In this document: piece by piece, positions 1 to 5,365 of the stretch
Layout of the letters: each line of letters begins with the position of its first letter
How positions within the stretch are numbered: position 1 is the stretch's first letter
NCBI GenBank assembly: GCA_002359055.1
Contig: DEQC01000034.1
Span: forward strand, 1-6,073
DNA from: Flavobacteriales bacterium UBA3376
GTDB taxonomy: Bacteria > Bacteroidota > Bacteroidia > Flavobacteriales > Weeksellaceae
Direction: 5' to 3'
DNA: 6,073 nucleotides
Program-made: the position numbers and the translations under genes
Notes under the pieces: generated by a model
What the model saw: only the letters and a program-made list of their open reading frames with translations
Told to the model about the DNA's origin: nothing
Databases searched by the model: none

Positions 1-157
1 AGTTTACCTGATTTCACTACAGCCGAACTGTACTTGCTTTCTGTTGCACTTGTCCTTCTCGAACGAATCCGAAAAGACGGGCGTTACCCGCTATGCTGCT
101 CTGTGGTGTCCGGACTTTCCTCCTCGGCTAAACCGAGGCGACAAAGCGACTTGCTCT
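1..157 (-). ncRNA. rnpB: RNase P RNA (5' part, truncated by window edge)
   Basis: This is the catalytic RNA of RNase P, which trims the 5' leaders of pre-tRNAs. Read on the minus strand, it shows the universal core GAGGAAAGTCCGGAC at 122-108, preceded by a hairpin (CCTCGG/CCGAGG, 122-138, on the + strand) at the expected P3 position. Further on are GCGGGTAACGCCCG (about 93-80), the conserved CAACAGAAA segment (about 46-38) and GTGAAATCAGGTAAACT at 17-1, which matches the conserved GGUAAACUC part of the core. The remaining 3' half lies beyond position 1. The 5' end is inferred from the promoter just upstream and is good to a few bases. The gene is downstream of glmS on the same strand but appears to have its own promoter. 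Confidence 0.93.
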
Positions 158-159
158 TA

Positions 160-191
160 CAAAAATAGAAAACTTTGAACCTAAATTCAAA
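160..191 (-). promoter_or_regulatory. Bacteroidota-type promoter of rnpB
   Basis: On the minus strand there is TTTG (191-188), a 20-base spacer and TATTTTTG (167-160), an exact match to the -33 TTTG / -7 TAnnTTTG promoter of Bacteroidota. Transcription would begin a few bases on, at about 153-157, just where the RNase P RNA is expected to start. The whole promoter lies within the terminator of glmS. Confidence 0.75.
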
Positions 192-192
192 G
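161..192 (-). terminator. Intrinsic terminator of glmS
   Basis: Read on the minus strand, 33 bases after the glmS stop codon, there is a perfect 7-bp stem (CTTTGAA, 192-186; TTCAAAG, 179-173) with a 6-base loop. It is followed directly by TTTTCTATTTTT (172-161). The stem is AT-rich but the T-tract is good. It shares its bases with the rnpB promoter. Confidence 0.7.
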
Positions 193-224
193 CTTTCCAT
201 TTTTTATCTCTTATTAAATTAATT

Positions 225-2066
225 TTATTCTACAGTAACTGATTTGGTCAAGTTTCTCGGACTATCGACATCCGCTCCTCTCCAAACCGCTATGTGATAA
301 GCCAATAATTGCAAAGGAATTACTGTTAATAATGGAGCGAAAATCTCTAAAGTAGAAGGAATTTCAATCGCATGATCCACTATGTTTTTGATCGTTACAT
401 CGCCTTCGTTGACTATAGCAATTACTCTACCTTTACGTGCTTTTACTTCTTGAATGTTTGAAACAATTTTGTCATATGCACTGTCGTTGGTCGCCAAAAC
501 TACAATTGGCATTTTTTCGTCAATCAGAGCAATTGGTCCATGTTTCATTTCAGCTGCAGGATATCCTTCGGCATGTATGTAAGAAATTTCCTTTAATTTC
601 AATGCACCTTCCAAAGCGATTGGAAAGTTGGCACCACGGCCTAAAAACAAGAAGTTATTGGCTTCAAAATATTCCTTAGAGATTTCTTTGATTTGATCAT
701 CTAATTTCAAAATCTCTCGAATTTTATTTGGAATTTTTTCCAATTCACTCAAATATGAAGTCAATTCTGTTTTAGAAATATTTCCTTTATAATCAGCCAA
801 TTGCAACGCCATCAAAGTCAAAATCACCACTTGAGTGGTAAAAGCTTTGGTCGAAGCTATACCGATTTCTTGACCCGCATGAGTATAAGATCCGGCATGA
901 GACAATCTTGAGATCGTAGATCCCACCACATTACAAACTCCATAAATCAAAGCTTGCTTTTCTTTGGCCAATTCTATAGCTGCAATCGTATCTGCGGTTT
1001 CTCCCGATTGAGAAATTGCTACAAACACATCTTCACTTCCTATGATTGGTTTTCTGTACCTAAATTCAGATGCATATTCAACTTCCACAGGAATTCCAGC
1101 CAGTTCTTCGATGATGTATTCAGCCACCAAAGCTGCATGCCATGAAGTTCCACAAGCCGCAAAAATAATTCTACGGGCATTATTTAATTTGTTTCTATAT
1201 TCGGTAATTCCACCCAATCTCACCCAAGCTTCTATACTGTTCATACGACCTCTGAAAGCGTCGATGATAGCCTCAGGTTGTTCGTAAATTTCTTTGAGCA
1301 TGAAATGGTCAAATCCATCTTTCTCTATGGTTTCAAGAGCTTCTTCGAGTTTTTCGATGACAGGAGTTTTTTCTAAGTTATCTAAATTCAAAACTTGAAT
1401 CGCTCTTCCTGGCTCCAATCGATACACATCCTTTTCTTCCATATGTATCACATGTTCCAATTCACCCAAAGGCGAAGTATCGGTCGCAACTATAAATTCC
1501 TCTTCATTTTCACCTACTCCTATCACCAATTGAGCGCCTTTTCTTGCAGCATACAAAGCATTTTCTTCTTTGTTCAAAACAATAATAGAATAAGCACCCA
1601 CCACTTGGTTCAAAGCCAATTGAAGTGCATTGATCAAAGGAACATCATTCAGGTTTTGTATATGTTCAATCCAATTCACTAAAACTTCAGTATCTGTATC
1701 CGAATGAAATACAAAGTTTTCTTCTTCCAACTTTTCTTTCAAGCTCGCATAATTTTCAACTATACCTTTGTGAACGATTGCTAATTTTCCAGAATTCGAT
1801 ACTTGAGGATGAGCATTGGTTTCATTTGCCATTCCGTGAGTAGCCCAACGAGAATGTCCAATTCCAATTTTTCCTTTGGGTTTATTAGTTCCAATTTTCT
1901 CTTTGAATTCGTCTAATTTCCCAGCGTGTTTATTGATAATAAAATCTTTTTCGCGCAAAGTTGCTGTACCAATACTATCGTAGCCTCGAAATTCAAAGCG
2001 ATTCAATCCATGAATCACCACCGAAAAAGCATCTCTTTTTCCTATGTATCCTATAACTCCTGACAT
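225..2066 (-). CDS. glmS: Glucosamine-6-phosphate synthase (GlmS/GFAT) with altered glutaminase site
   Basis: GlmS makes glucosamine-6-phosphate from fructose-6-phosphate and glutamine, the first step toward UDP-GlcNAc for peptidoglycan and LPS. The 613 residues match the family (E. coli 609). Residues 1-240 are the class II glutaminase domain: RGYDS at 27-31, SRWATHG at 72-78, NAHP at 84-87 and TDTE at 124-127. Two SIS sugar-isomerase domains follow: CGTS at 305-308, SQSGET at 352-357, GIASTKAFT at 402-410, then GRGANFPIALEGALKLKE from 476 and KHGPIALI at 508-515. The C-terminus is TKSVTVE. Isomerase residues equivalent to E. coli K485, E488, H504 and K603 are all present (K490, E493, H509, K608). 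Oddly, the usual N-terminal Met-Cys is Met-Ser, and the oxyanion-hole Asn (E. coli N98) is Lys100. The start is firm: there is no other in-frame start before a stop 24 bases upstream. It may be ammonia-dependent or a divergent paralogue. Confidence 0.95.
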   Translation of the reverse strand: MSGVIGYIGKRDAFSVVIHGLNRFEFRGYDSIGTATLREKDFIINKHAGKLDEFKEKIGTNKPKGKIGIGHSRWATHGMANETNAHPQVSNSGKLAIVHKGIVENYASLKEKLEEENFVFHSDTDTEVLVNWIEHIQNLNDVPLINALQLALNQVVGAYSIIVLNKEENALYAARKGAQLVIGVGENEEEFIVATDTSPLGELEHVIHMEEKDVYRLEPGRAIQVLNLDNLEKTPVIEKLEEALETIEKDGFDHFMLKEIYEQPEAIIDAFRGRMNSIEAWVRLGGITEYRNKLNNARRIIFAACGTSWHAALVAEYIIEELAGIPVEVEYASEFRYRKPIIGSEDVFVAISQSGETADTIAAIELAKEKQALIYGVCNVVGSTISRLSHAGSYTHAGQEIGIASTKAFTTQVVILTLMALQLADYKGNISKTELTSYLSELEKIPNKIREILKLDDQIKEISKEYFEANNFLFLGRGANFPIALEGALKLKEISYIHAEGYPAAEMKHGPIALIDEKMPIVVLATNDSAYDKIVSNIQEVKARKGRVIAIVNEGDVTIKNIVDHAIEIPSTLEIFAPLLTVIPLQLLAYHIAVWRGADVDSPRNLTKSVTVE

Positions 2067-2104
2067 ATATTCAAATTTTAATAAGGTAGTTTAAAATTAA
2101 AAGC

Positions 2105-2134
2105 CAAAAATACGAAGTTTTAGATTAAATCAAG
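2105..2134 (-). promoter_or_regulatory. Probable glmS promoter
   Basis: The minus strand has TATTTTTG at 2112-2105, an exact TAnnTTTG -7 box identical to that of rnpB. CTTG (2134-2131) lies 18 bases upstream as a near-match to the -33 TTTG. The predicted 5' leader is about 33 bases long. No riboswitch or glmS ribozyme would fit in it. Confidence 0.6.
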
Positions 2135-2256
2135 TTTTATTACTATTATCTTTCGTTTAAACTTTTATGAATTTATCCTTTTGTGACTTTAACATTTATT
2201 TTAAATCAGTCTAATTTGAAAAACACAGTTTTAATATTTTTATTCATTTTTTTTAA

Positions 2257-2264
2257 TATGTTTG
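2257..2264 (+). promoter_or_regulatory. Probable -7 promoter box of the LysM/membrane-protein unit
   Basis: TATGTTTG fits the Bacteroidota -7 consensus TAnnTTTG exactly. No clear TTTG lies at the right distance upstream. Transcription from it would start near 2269-2272, about ten bases before the ATG at 2282. That argues for 2282 as the start of the signal-peptide frame rather than the ATG at 2183. Confidence 0.4.
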
Positions 2265-2281
2265 GTTCAAACTCAATAAAG

Positions 2282-2377
2282 ATGAAAATCATTATACCTT
2301 TTCTATTTATTACTTTCCTTTTACCTTTCAATACATTGGCTCAATTACCTGGAAATGAAAATGGATATGAATTTTAA
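2282..2377 (+). pseudogene. Signal-peptide frame, probable 5' part of a frameshifted secreted LysM protein
   Basis: The 31-residue product is almost only a signal peptide: MK, then a hydrophobic stretch IIIPFLFITFLLPF, then a polar NTLA-Q that fits signal peptidase I cleavage. Only about ten residues follow before TAA at 2375-2377. There is no lipobox Cys. A secretion signal with no cargo makes little sense alone. The LysM frame begins 23 bases before this stop, in the +1 frame. Dropping one T from the run at 2372-2375 joins the two into one continuous frame (signal peptide, short linker, LysM, charged tail; about 125 residues). I therefore read it as the broken start of the next gene, through mutation, sequence error or programmed frameshifting. 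An in-frame ATG at 2183 also exists but would bury the signal peptide. Confidence 0.6.
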
Positions 2378-2660
2378 TATTATGAAATATCATCTAAAAT
2401 ATGAAGTTAAAAAAGGAGATGATTTAAGTAGTATTTCAGAATCATTCGGAATTTCAATGGAGCAAATAATTGAATTAAATAACATTAAAGATCCAGATAA
2501 AATTGGTATGGGAACTTCTTTAATTTTAGCTGAAGATTATGTAGTAGATGCTAATGTACAACAAAATCCAGCCTCAAAGAAAGATAATATAAGGATATCT
2601 AATCAAGAATCTATTAGAAGGCAGGTTATGGAAAAAGAATTTAAACAGAATAAAAAATGA
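2355..2660 (+). CDS. LysM-domain protein (probable 3' part of a split secreted gene)
   Basis: Residues about 14-58 form a LysM domain, which binds N-acetylglucosamine-containing glycans, usually peptidoglycan. The pattern seen is YEVKKGDDLSSIS, then a FGISMEQIIELNNI helix-turn and a closing KIGMGTSLIL strand. The tail (about 62-101) is polar, rich in Lys, Gln and Glu, with no recognisable domain. Possible starts are the ATGs at 2355, 2361, 2367 and 2382; none gives a signal peptide. The export signal is most likely the preceding frame at 2282, one base out of register. The stop overlaps the start of the next gene (ATGA), so the two are probably translationally coupled. Specific function is unknown. 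The glycan-binding fold is clear, but whether this frame is translated without the signal peptide is not. Confidence 0.7.
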   Translation: MKMDMNFNIMKYHLKYEVKKGDDLSSISESFGISMEQIIELNNIKDPDKIGMGTSLILAEDYVVDANVQQNPASKKDNIRISNQESIRRQVMEKEFKQNKK

Positions 2661-2935
2661 AGAAAATAATTAGTTTTTTTTATAATAGTTATTTTTATTT
2701 ACTTGGAGTGTTATTGTCAATATTATTTTTATTTCCACCCAAAAATAAATCTATAATAGATATTGTTTCTCAAATACTAATACTATTATTATTAATGTTC
2801 ACAATTTTAGATTTGGTATATTTAAGAAAGAAATATAAGAAGAAAGTAGAAAGTCAAAGTAAATTAGATAAGAAATTATTTTCAGAACAAAGCCAGCGGA
2901 AGTTTGAGAAAGACATAAGAGACAATTTAAATTAA
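2657..2935 (+). CDS. Small two-helix membrane protein, function unknown
   Basis: I do not recognise a family for this 92-residue protein. It has two strongly hydrophobic segments, about 10-26 and 33-56, separated by a short PPKNK turn. A very basic then mixed-charge tail follows (RKKYKKK at 57-63, then Lys/Glu/Gln-rich to the end) that could form an amphipathic or coiled helix. Positive charges after helix 2 suggest that both termini face the cytoplasm in the inner membrane. It begins inside the stop codon of the LysM gene (ATGA, 4-base overlap), so the two are co-transcribed and probably act together at the envelope. It lies 89 bases before an Rhs-core remnant. Small membrane proteins near Rhs tips are sometimes immunity proteins, but nothing in the sequence proves that role here. 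Confidence 0.7.
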   Translation: MKKIISFFYNSYFYLLGVLLSILFLFPPKNKSIIDIVSQILILLLLMFTILDLVYLRKKYKKKVESQSKLDKKLFSEQSQRKFEKDIRDNLN

Positions 2936-2981
2936 TTTTATTTGAAATTTTATATGACAGTGTATCAACTTAATGATATTC

Positions 2982-3009
2982 AGTTTTAATTAACTAAAAC
3001 TATATTTTT
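2982..3009 (+). terminator. Probable terminator of the LysM/membrane-protein unit
   Basis: A perfect 7-bp inverted repeat (AGTTTTA, 2982-2988; TAAAACT, 2995-3001) with a 6-base loop is followed by ATATTTTT. The stem is AT-rich and so weak, but it sits 46 bases after the last stop codon and has the same geometry as the glmS terminator. The T-tract also contains TATTTTTG (3003-3010), a -7-like box, with no -33 partner. Confidence 0.5.
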
Positions 3010-3024
3010 GGTTAAAAAAATTAA

Positions 3025-3255
3025 ATGAAAAACTCAACTTACATATTTTACGGTCCTCAGCTACCAATCTCCTTATCTGTTGGCCCACTCACCGAGCAGA
3101 CGATGACACCCTATCAGTACACGTATCAGAATCCGGTGAGGTATATAGATCCTACGGGGATGGCGGCGGAGGATCCTCAAGGAGATCCGCCAACCAAGTC
3201 TGGTAATTATATTAATGATAATACTCTTAAAACTTTCTCTTCTGTCTCACCATAG
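3025..3255 (+). pseudogene. Rhs/YD-repeat core remnant (tip of a polymorphic-toxin protein)
   Basis: The 76-residue frame contains the signature that closes the Rhs repeat-associated core: PLTEQTMTPYQYTYQNPVRY followed by IDPTGM (about 22-47). In intact proteins this follows YD repeats forming a shell and precedes a variable C-terminal toxin. Here the repeats are missing, the usual DPL is GPL, and the residues before it (YGPQLPISLSV) are degenerate. After DPTGM only about 30 residues follow, the last ten lying in sequence that is the end of umuD on the other strand, so no toxin domain remains. The segment 3050-3200 is clearly more GC-rich than its flanks, as expected for transferred rhs DNA. 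The ATG at 3025 is probably fortuitous. It could also be an orphan tip cassette once recombined with a full-length rhs gene. Confidence 0.7.
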
Positions 3256-3688
3256 CTGTTACAACGCCTAATACAATCACAACATCTTCTTTATCCAGCT
3301 GTATGCAGTTGTCATACTTTGGATTTAAAGATACCAATCGATTGTTTATTTTGTCGAATCGTTTAAAGGTATATTCAGAACTATTCACAGAAACGACTAT
3401 ATCGTCATTGTGTTGCGGATCTAAATCCGATCGTACAATAAGCAAATCTCCTTTGATGTATTCTGGCGACATGCTATCACCTCCTACCCTATTGAGATAA
3501 GTAGCTTCTGGGTATTGAATCAATATTTCATCCAAACTTATACTGTTTTCTTCAAAATCAGATGCTGGAGAAGGAAATCCCGCAGCTACATCTCCAAAAT
3601 ATTGTACAAACTTCTTTGTTTCATTTTTTTGCAATGGAATGTTGATTAATTCACTCGAAAACTTAGGTAATTTTATAAACTGAACCAT
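3227..3688 (-). CDS. umuD: UmuD-like autoproteolytic subunit of DNA polymerase V
   Basis: This is a LexA/UmuD-family S24 serine peptidase. RecA-DNA filaments trigger self-cleavage, giving the UmuD' form that activates UmuC for translesion synthesis. The 153 residues compare with 139 in E. coli. The scissile bond is in AAGFPSPASDF, between Ala36 and Gly37; this is Ala-Gly as in LexA rather than the Cys-Gly of E. coli UmuD. The catalytic Ser72 is in GGDSM and the Lys109 in YTFKRF; their 37-residue spacing matches UmuD (S60/K97). There is no DNA-binding domain at the N-terminus, so it is not LexA itself. It starts one base after the umuC stop codon, so the two are one operon, but with umuD second, the reverse of E. 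coli umuDC. Its 3' end overlaps the Rhs remnant on the other strand by 29 bases. Confidence 0.93.
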   Translation of the reverse strand: MVQFIKLPKFSSELINIPLQKNETKKFVQYFGDVAAGFPSPASDFEENSISLDEILIQYPEATYLNRVGGDSMSPEYIKGDLLIVRSDLDPQHNDDIVVSVNSSEYTFKRFDKINNRLVSLNPKYDNCIQLDKEDVVIVLGVVTAMVRQKRKF

Positions 3689-3689
3689 T

Positions 3690-4955
3690 TCAATTAACTG
3701 TCAAAATATCATTAATATTAGTCGTATAGGAAGGCGAAAGTCTATTCTGTTTCATCTTCCATTTGCGTTGTAAATCCTGTGAGCCTAACACCAGTTTATG
3801 CCCTCCATAATACGCATTCAATTCATCCATAACTGTCATCAAAGCCTTGTGTTTCTCAGAATCTTCATAAAATAAATTGAGTTGCGTCTGTTCAGCAGGT
3901 GTTATGGCTGAAACTATAACACCTGCCTTTTTATAAGCAGGTATATTTTCTTTGGATGGAATCAATTGACTCAACAAAAAAGATGCTTTTTTAGATAAAA
4001 CTATACTTGAATTACTATCATACGGCAAAGTCGTACTCAATGCTTGGGACAAATATGGTTTCATCGGTTCAAATCGATTGGTTTTAATAAAAACCGTAAT
4101 TATGTTACATTTCGATTTTTCTTTTCTCAATTTCTCTGCACAAGAAACCGCAAAAGTTGAGACTCTTTCCCTCAAATCTTCATAATTATTTATTGTAGCT
4201 TCAAAACTTCTTGTTGTGGCAATACTTTTTTTGCGAGTGATCTGATTCAATTCTAAAACACTTTCGCCCAATAATTCCTTTTTTATACGTAATTCGACTA
4301 TCGAAAAATTTCTTCGGATATATCCGTCGTTCAAACGAGTAAACTCATAAGCTGTATTGCAACCAATATAGGACAGTCTTTTTGACAAACGAGGACCTAT
4401 GCCCCAAATATCTTTTGTTTTGAGCCATTTCAAAGCTTTCTCTCTTTTGTATTCACTATCTATTACATAAACACCGTTGTGGTATTGTGTAAAATCTTTT
4501 GAAATCTTATTGGCTACTTTTGCCAAAGTTTTGGTTGGAGCAATTCCTATACAAACCGGTATTTTGGTGATTTTATATATTTCTTGTTTAATCTCTCTTG
4601 CATATTGCACCAAATCGAATCGATCAAATCCTTCGAAATATAAAAAGGCTTCATCGATTGAATAAATCTCAATATCTGGAATAAACTTTTTCAAAATACT
4701 CATCACTCGATTGCTCATATCGGCATATAACGCATAATTGGAGGAGAAAACCTCTACATTGTGTTGGCGAAAGAGTGGATCAAATTTAAACGCAGGTGCA
4801 CCCATAGGAATGCCTAATTCCTTGGCCTCGTTCGAACGTGCAACTACACAGCCATCGTTGTTAGAAAGTACAACTATAGGTTTTCCTATCAATTTAGGAT
4901 TAAACACTCGTTCACAACTGGCGTAAAAATTATTACAATCAATCAATGCATACAT
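3690..4955 (-). CDS. umuC: Y-family translesion DNA polymerase V catalytic subunit
   Basis: UmuC inserts nucleotides opposite damaged bases, causing SOS mutagenesis. The 421 residues are the usual length. The palm/fingers begin with MYALIDCNNFYASCERVF, giving catalytic Asp6, followed by NNDGCVVARSNEAK (32-45) in the fingers. The second catalytic pair Asp101-Glu102 is in YSIDEAF. A helix-hairpin-helix thumb lies at about 181-215 (KDIWGIGPRLSKRL), and the little-finger domain at about 240-350. The sliding-clamp binding motif QLNLF is at 358-362, as in E. coli UmuC. All catalytic residues are present, so it should be active. The start is fixed by the conserved N-terminus. It is the first gene of a umuC-umuD operon and lies directly after a -7 box, so the mRNA may be leaderless. 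It is presumably damage-induced, but no known operator was recognised. Confidence 0.96.
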   Translation of the reverse strand: MYALIDCNNFYASCERVFNPKLIGKPIVVLSNNDGCVVARSNEAKELGIPMGAPAFKFDPLFRQHNVEVFSSNYALYADMSNRVMSILKKFIPDIEIYSIDEAFLYFEGFDRFDLVQYAREIKQEIYKITKIPVCIGIAPTKTLAKVANKISKDFTQYHNGVYVIDSEYKREKALKWLKTKDIWGIGPRLSKRLSYIGCNTAYEFTRLNDGYIRRNFSIVELRIKKELLGESVLELNQITRKKSIATTRSFEATINNYEDLRERVSTFAVSCAEKLRKEKSKCNIITVFIKTNRFEPMKPYLSQALSTTLPYDSNSSIVLSKKASFLLSQLIPSKENIPAYKKAGVIVSAITPAEQTQLNLFYEDSEKHKALMTVMDELNAYYGGHKLVLGSQDLQRKWKMKQNRLSPSYTTNINDILTVN

Positions 4956-4961
4956 ATACTA

Positions 4962-4981
4962 CAAAAATAAGTAGCATATGC
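4962..4981 (-). promoter_or_regulatory. umuC-umuD promoter -7 box with adjacent palindrome
   Basis: The minus strand has TATTTTTG (4969-4962), an exact TAnnTTTG box, ending only seven bases before the umuC ATG. No TTTG is found 18-21 bases upstream. Instead the spacer holds the perfect 8-bp palindrome GCATATGC (4974-4981). A missing -33 box with a palindrome in the spacer suits a regulated, for example SOS-repressed, promoter; that role is inferred. Confidence 0.5.
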
Positions 4982-5162
4982 GCCATATTCTGTCTAAATT
5001 CCGTTAAAATTTTCAACATGTTTAATTTAGTAATGAGTAAACTTTATAAAAAACAATAAATCATCTGTTGTTTTCCTTTGTACCAATTGGTTGAACCATA
5101 ATAAAAAAAAATGATGATGATGAGCAAAGAATACATTTACAATCGCACTGTGTATAGTATAA
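4982..5162. other. AT-rich non-coding stretch upstream of umuC
   Basis: There is no convincing gene. It contains a run of nine A's followed by TGATGATGATGA (around 5103-5123) and the short palindrome CCAATTGG (5083-5090). A stop-free minus frame of about 50 codons crosses it (with four His codons from the ATG repeat), but it has no start codon and no recognisable motif, which is unremarkable in sequence of this composition. Confidence 0.4.
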
Positions 5163-5199
5163 AAAGGAAAGTTGAAACATGGTTAGTTTCATCTCCTTT
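5163..5199 (-). terminator. Strong imperfect hairpin at the stop of a gene remnant
   Basis: The inner stem TGAAAC (5173-5178) pairs with GTTTCA (5186-5191) around a 7-base loop. The outer stem AAAGGA (5163-5168) pairs with TCCTTT (5194-5199), with a small internal loop between. On the minus strand the second arm runs into TCCTTTTTATA, a terminator-like T-tract. The TGA of the remnant frame (5191-5189) lies inside the hairpin, so it probably ended that gene's transcript. Confidence 0.5.
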
Positions 5200-5365
5200 G
5201 GTATAAAATATCTAAAAATCTTATCTTTTTATTTTCTCTCCAATCCATAATTGATACATAAATACCATTATGTTTTTTAGCTACTTTCTTTTCACAGCCT
5301 TCACAAGATACCTCAATTATTGTATCTTTTTCTAAGCTTCGTTTCCCTTGTTTTCTTGAAAAGCA
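5189..5365 (-). pseudogene. Short reading-frame remnant with a CxxC motif
   Basis: This minus frame is open for 58 codons between stops but has no ATG before the middle. Its translation looks like real protein: a basic start (FSRKQGKRSLEKD), then TIIEVSCEGCEKKVAKKHNG, then IYVSIMDWRENKKIRFLDIL and YQRR. The Cys-x-x-Cys (SCEGCE) is like one knuckle of a zinc ribbon. A terminator-like hairpin coincides with its stop codon. Tandem ATGs at 5369-5364 start another frame that runs alongside and ends after about 18 codons, so one small indel could join them into a gene with a start. I do not recognise the family. It is best read as the decayed 3' end of a gene; chance openness in AT-rich DNA is possible, and the opposite strand is also open through much of it. 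Confidence 0.35.

Noticed and set aside
437..1682. Several plus-strand open frames of 60-95 codons inside glmS
   Set aside because: They lie antisense to a well-conserved gene, show no domain pattern, and follow from its codon composition.
2067..2104. glmS leader as a ribozyme or riboswitch
   Set aside because: The predicted leader is about 33 bases, far too short, and shows no such structure.
2183..2281. ATG at 2183 as the start of the signal-peptide frame
   Set aside because: It would place 33 residues before a classical signal peptide, and the likely -7 box at 2257-2264 lies downstream of it. The ATG at 2282 fits better.
3176..3194. GGATC...GATCC inverted repeat as a terminator for umuD
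   Set aside because: It lies within the Rhs remnant, has a short mismatched stem and no T-tract on the minus strand.
4477..4926. Plus-strand frames within umuC (62 codons each)
   Set aside because: They are shadows of the conserved polymerase gene on the other strand.
5005..5181. Minus-strand stop-free frame with four consecutive His codons
   Set aside because: It has no start codon, the His run is simply the ATG/CAT microrepeat, and such openness is expected by chance.
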